Source: Piscirickettsiaceae bacterium (GTDB taxonomy: Bacteria > Pseudomonadota > Gammaproteobacteria > Nitrosococcales > Methylophagaceae). Taken from it: 8,388 nt of DNA. The DNA is taken from positions 1 through 8,388 of the forward strand of contig JABGUA010000215.1 of the NCBI GenBank assembly GCA_018646825.1. Direction: 5' to 3'. This document shows positions 6,524 through 8,388 of the stretch, piece after piece. The notes below the pieces were generated by a model. The model was not told the DNA's origin, ran no database searches, and saw only the letters and a list, made by a program, of their open reading frames with translations. A program made the translations under genes and the position numbers. The first letter of the stretch is position 1. The number at the start of each line of letters is the position of its first letter.

Positions 6524-6689
6524 ACATCTCCTTAAAAATTCTTCATCTTAAAGTGTCTTGAGCAACATGCGTGCCGTAAACTCTTTATTCGAAAACACGG
6601 TCACAAATATAATCTGAGGTACTAGGCTTAAATCGAAAAAATCCTATACAATAACAGCACATTCCTCATTATCAGTTGACTTAAGAATT
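6524..6689. promoter_or_regulatory. Divergent intergenic region between the operon and the MOSC gene
   Basis: This 166-bp AT-rich gap must hold the starts of two outward transcripts. On the plus strand a perfect TATAAT lies at 6608-6613, with only a weak TTTATT (6584-6589) 18 bp before it; a second -10-like TATACA is at 6645-6650. On the minus strand nothing better than TATATT (6606-6611), overlapping the same box, is seen. There is no obvious operator palindrome. The MOSC gene lacks a clear Shine-Dalgarno. Confidence 0.35.
6528..6533 (-). promoter_or_regulatory. Ribosome binding site of the operon's first gene
   Basis: The minus strand reads AAGGAG (6533 down to 6528), a strong Shine-Dalgarno, 4 nt before the ATG at 6523. 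The spacing is short but workable. An out-of-frame ATG at 6527-6525 lies between the site and the start and is too close to be used. Confidence 0.65.
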
Positions 6690-7373
6690 ATGCAACTCGA
6701 AGCTATTAATGTATCCAAACCCAAACTCCGCCGTTTTGGATTTAAGTTCTATACTACTGCCTTCTTAAAAAAAACCGTTCAAGGCCCTGTTTCCCTAACG
6801 CAGGACAATCTTAATGGTGATAAACAGGCCGACTTAATGAATCATGGTGGCAATGACAAAGCCGTCTATGGTTTTTCAACTGAACATCACGACTACTGGA
6901 AACAAAAGCTCGGTATCGATCATATCGATTTTGGCAAATTTGGTGAAAATCTCAGCATCTCAGGATTAAATGAGTCTGACATCGCCATCGGAGATCGCAT
7001 ACAAATTAATGACTGTATTCTCGAAGTCAGTCAACCACGCATCCCATGTTATAAAATCAGTTTCGAATTTAAAGAAATGAGCATGCTAAATAACTTTATT
7101 GCTTACGCTCACACCGGTGTCTATTTTCGCGTTATACAAACAGGCACAATGACAGCAAATAGTCCTGTTGAAGTCATCTATAAACACCCTGACAATATCA
7201 CCATTAAAAACTTATTTAGAGCTTATTTTGACAGCCAATTTCCTGATCAAGAAAAGGTAATGAGAACCGCTATTGCGATCCCTGAATTAGCCGAGGCATG
7301 GCGTTCTAAAATGGTTCCGATTGTTCACAGAATCGATTTGTACCACCAACGGAAAAATAAAGGTAAAACCTAA
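6690..7373 (+). CDS. MOSC domain protein, YiiM-like (227 aa)
   Basis: This is a MOSC (molybdenum cofactor sulfurase C-terminal) domain protein resembling E. coli YiiM in length and order. Key stretches are NHGGNDKAVYGFSTEHHDYW (51-70), FGENLSISGLNESDIAIGD (84-102) and VSQPRIPCYKISFEF (113-127), in which C120 is the conserved cysteine expected to bind molybdenum cofactor or sulfur. Residues ~165-220 fit the small C-terminal 3-alpha domain that follows MOSC in this group. YiiM in E. coli takes part in cofactor-dependent reduction of N-hydroxylated bases such as 6-hydroxylaminopurine; the same role here is an inference. It needs a reductase partner, and none is adjacent. The ATG at 6690 has only a poor AAGAA-like ribosome site. 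It is divergent from the solute operon and does not obviously share its job. It is probably cytoplasmic, as no signal or membrane segment is seen. Confidence 0.9.
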   Translation: MQLEAINVSKPKLRRFGFKFYTTAFLKKTVQGPVSLTQDNLNGDKQADLMNHGGNDKAVYGFSTEHHDYWKQKLGIDHIDFGKFGENLSISGLNESDIAIGDRIQINDCILEVSQPRIPCYKISFEFKEMSMLNNFIAYAHTGVYFRVIQTGTMTANSPVEVIYKHPDNITIKNLFRAYFDSQFPDQEKVMRTAIAIPELAEAWRSKMVPIVHRIDLYHQRKNKGKT

Positions 7374-7456
7374 TATTTACATGTTAAATGCATATTTATC
7401 AAATAACTATAATAAATACTTAAAGTAAAATATACTTTCATCCCCGAGCTATAACC
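7374..7456 (+). promoter_or_regulatory. AT-rich spacer with candidate -10 boxes for the flavoprotein gene
   Basis: This 83-bp spacer holds TATAAT (7408-7413) and TATACT (7431-7436), neither with a recognisable -35. The second overlaps a 6-bp inverted repeat AAAGTA (7422-7427) / TACTTT (7433-7438). Another AT-only inverted repeat, TAAAT (7385-7389) / ATTTA (7394-7398), follows the MOSC stop but has no T-run, so it is not a convincing terminator. The flavoprotein gene may have its own promoter or be read through from the MOSC gene. Confidence 0.3.
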
Positions 7457-8388
7457 TTGTCTACCACCCATTCTCAATATGATGTCATCATCCTTGGCGC
7501 AGGCGCATCCGGCTTATTGTGTGCTATTACCGCGGCCCAAAAAGGCCGTCATGTCTTAGTGTTAGAACGCGCTAACAAGGTCGGGAAAAAAATCTTAATG
7601 TCCGGTGGTGGGCGCTGTAATTTCACCAACCAATTTGTCGATCCTGACAACTTCATTTCCCAAAATAAACATTTTAGTAAAGCGGCCTTAAAACGCTATA
7701 CCCAATGGGATTTTATTGCGCTGGTAGAGGGTTACAATATTGATGTCGAACAGCGAAAACATAATCAGCTTTTTTGTCATAATTCAGCAAAAGATATTCT
7801 CAATATGTTGCTGGAAGAATGTAGCCAAGCTGGTGTCGAAATCAAAACCCATTGTGAAATCGAACATATCAACGCTTTTGATATCAAAGGCCATTCAGAT
7901 AAACACCAACATCATGATGATCGACAACGATACCAAGTTCAATTTACCAATGACAAAAAGAATCATAAACTCAATTGCCAATCACTGGTTGTTGCTACTG
8001 GCGCCCTCTCTATACCCTCTCTAGGTGGGAGCGGTATTGGATATGACATAGCACAACAGTTTGGTTTGAAGCTCACTCCGAGGCAAGCTGGCCTCGTCCC
8101 CTTTATGTTTAGTGATGATATTAAGCCCGTTTGTGAACGGCTATCTGGCTTAGCGTTAGAAGTCACCGTCAGCTGTAACAAACAAAGCTTTACTGAAAAT
8201 ATGTTATTCACACATCGTGGCCTCAGTGGACCCGTGATGTTGCAAATTTCAAATTATTGGCAAGCGGGTGATACTATCGACATTGATTTATTACCAGGTC
8301 TGGATGCCGCACATTGGCTAATTGAATCAAAACAACAACACCCAAAAAACCAGCTTAAAACTATCTTAGCCTATCAATTAGCTAAGCC
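7457..8388 (+). CDS. HI0933/YhiN-family NAD(P)/FAD-dependent oxidoreductase, 3' end cut by the window
   Basis: A continuous open frame runs to the window edge, giving ~310 of an expected ~390-400 residues. From the proposed start it reads YDVIILGAGASGLLCAITAA (8-27), a Rossmann FAD site (GxGxxG, G14-G16-G19) with E37 at the ribose-binding position, then KVGKKILMSGGGRCNFTN (41-58), the hallmark of this family. VVATGALSIPSLGGSG (178-193) holds the second FAD motif, and NMLFTHRGLSGPVMLQIS lies further on. The family are flavoproteins; the physiological substrate is not settled. No ATG or GTG exists in frame after the stop TAA at 7421-7423, so TTG at 7457 is the likely start; it places the Rossmann strand at the normal distance from the N-terminus. 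The Shine-Dalgarno is weak (CCGAG at 7444-7448). The frame has no disruption inside the window. Confidence 0.9.
   Translation, partial: MSTTHSQYDVIILGAGASGLLCAITAAQKGRHVLVLERANKVGKKILMSGGGRCNFTNQFVDPDNFISQNKHFSKAALKRYTQWDFIALVEGYNIDVEQRKHNQLFCHNSAKDILNMLLEECSQAGVEIKTHCEIEHINAFDIKGHSDKHQHHDDRQRYQVQFTNDKKNHKLNCQSLVVATGALSIPSLGGSGIGYDIAQQFGLKLTPRQAGLVPFMFSDDIKPVCERLSGLALEVTVSCNKQSFTENMLFTHRGLSGPVMLQISNYWQAGDTIDIDLLPGLDAAHWLIESKQQHPKNQLKTILAYQLAK

Noticed and set aside
7740..8211. Two frames (7740-8024 plus, 7963-8211 minus) near the right edge
   Set aside because: Both overlap the HI0933-family flavoprotein, whose motifs are continuous through this interval, so they are shadows.

Overview
The window reads as chromosomal DNA of a moderately AT-rich gammaproteobacterium (roughly 40% GC by eye). 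The VC0807-type membrane protein, the YiiM-type MOSC protein and the HI0933/YhiN-type flavoprotein are all families common there. A marine or halotolerant methylotroph such as Methylophaga would fit, but that genus guess is an inference from gene content and style, not something the sequence proves. I see no phage, transposase, CRISPR, tRNA or rRNA signals.

Layout. Positions 1-267 hold no recognisable gene, only a leader with a small hairpin. A 124-residue single-pass membrane protein of unknown function follows on the plus strand (268-642). A convergent gap (643-921) carries a strong hairpin that looks like a minus-strand terminator. A VC0807-family multi-pass membrane protein lies on the minus strand (922-1626) and ends in a 9-bp tandem repeat that triplicates its stop codon in frame.

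The centre of the window (1774-6523, minus strand) is a tight three-gene operon. In transcription order it encodes: (1) a fusion of a D-glycerate-kinase-like P-loop domain and a HAD phosphatase of the mannosyl/glucosyl-3-phosphoglycerate phosphatase type; (2) a GT81-type glucosyl-3-phosphoglycerate synthase (GpgS-like); (3) a GH13 subfamily 18 sugar phosphorylase (sucrose / glucosylglycerate / glucosylglycerol phosphorylase family). Together they would form a closed glucosylglycerate cycle. 3-Phosphoglycerate plus NDP-glucose gives glucosyl-3-phosphoglycerate (GpgS), which is dephosphorylated to the compatible solute glucosylglycerate (HAD domain). Phosphorolysis returns glucose-1-phosphate and D-glycerate (GH13_18), and the kinase domain re-phosphorylates the glycerate. 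Synthesis, mobilisation and salvage in one transcript, with the kinase and phosphatase fused, is the most interesting feature here.

A divergent intergenic region (6524-6689) separates this operon from a YiiM-like MOSC protein (6690-7373, plus). The right edge holds the first ~310 codons of an HI0933/YhiN-family FAD oxidoreductase that apparently starts at TTG (7457) and runs off the window. Two start codons inside the operon are better placed slightly downstream of the longest open frames, on Shine-Dalgarno spacing.
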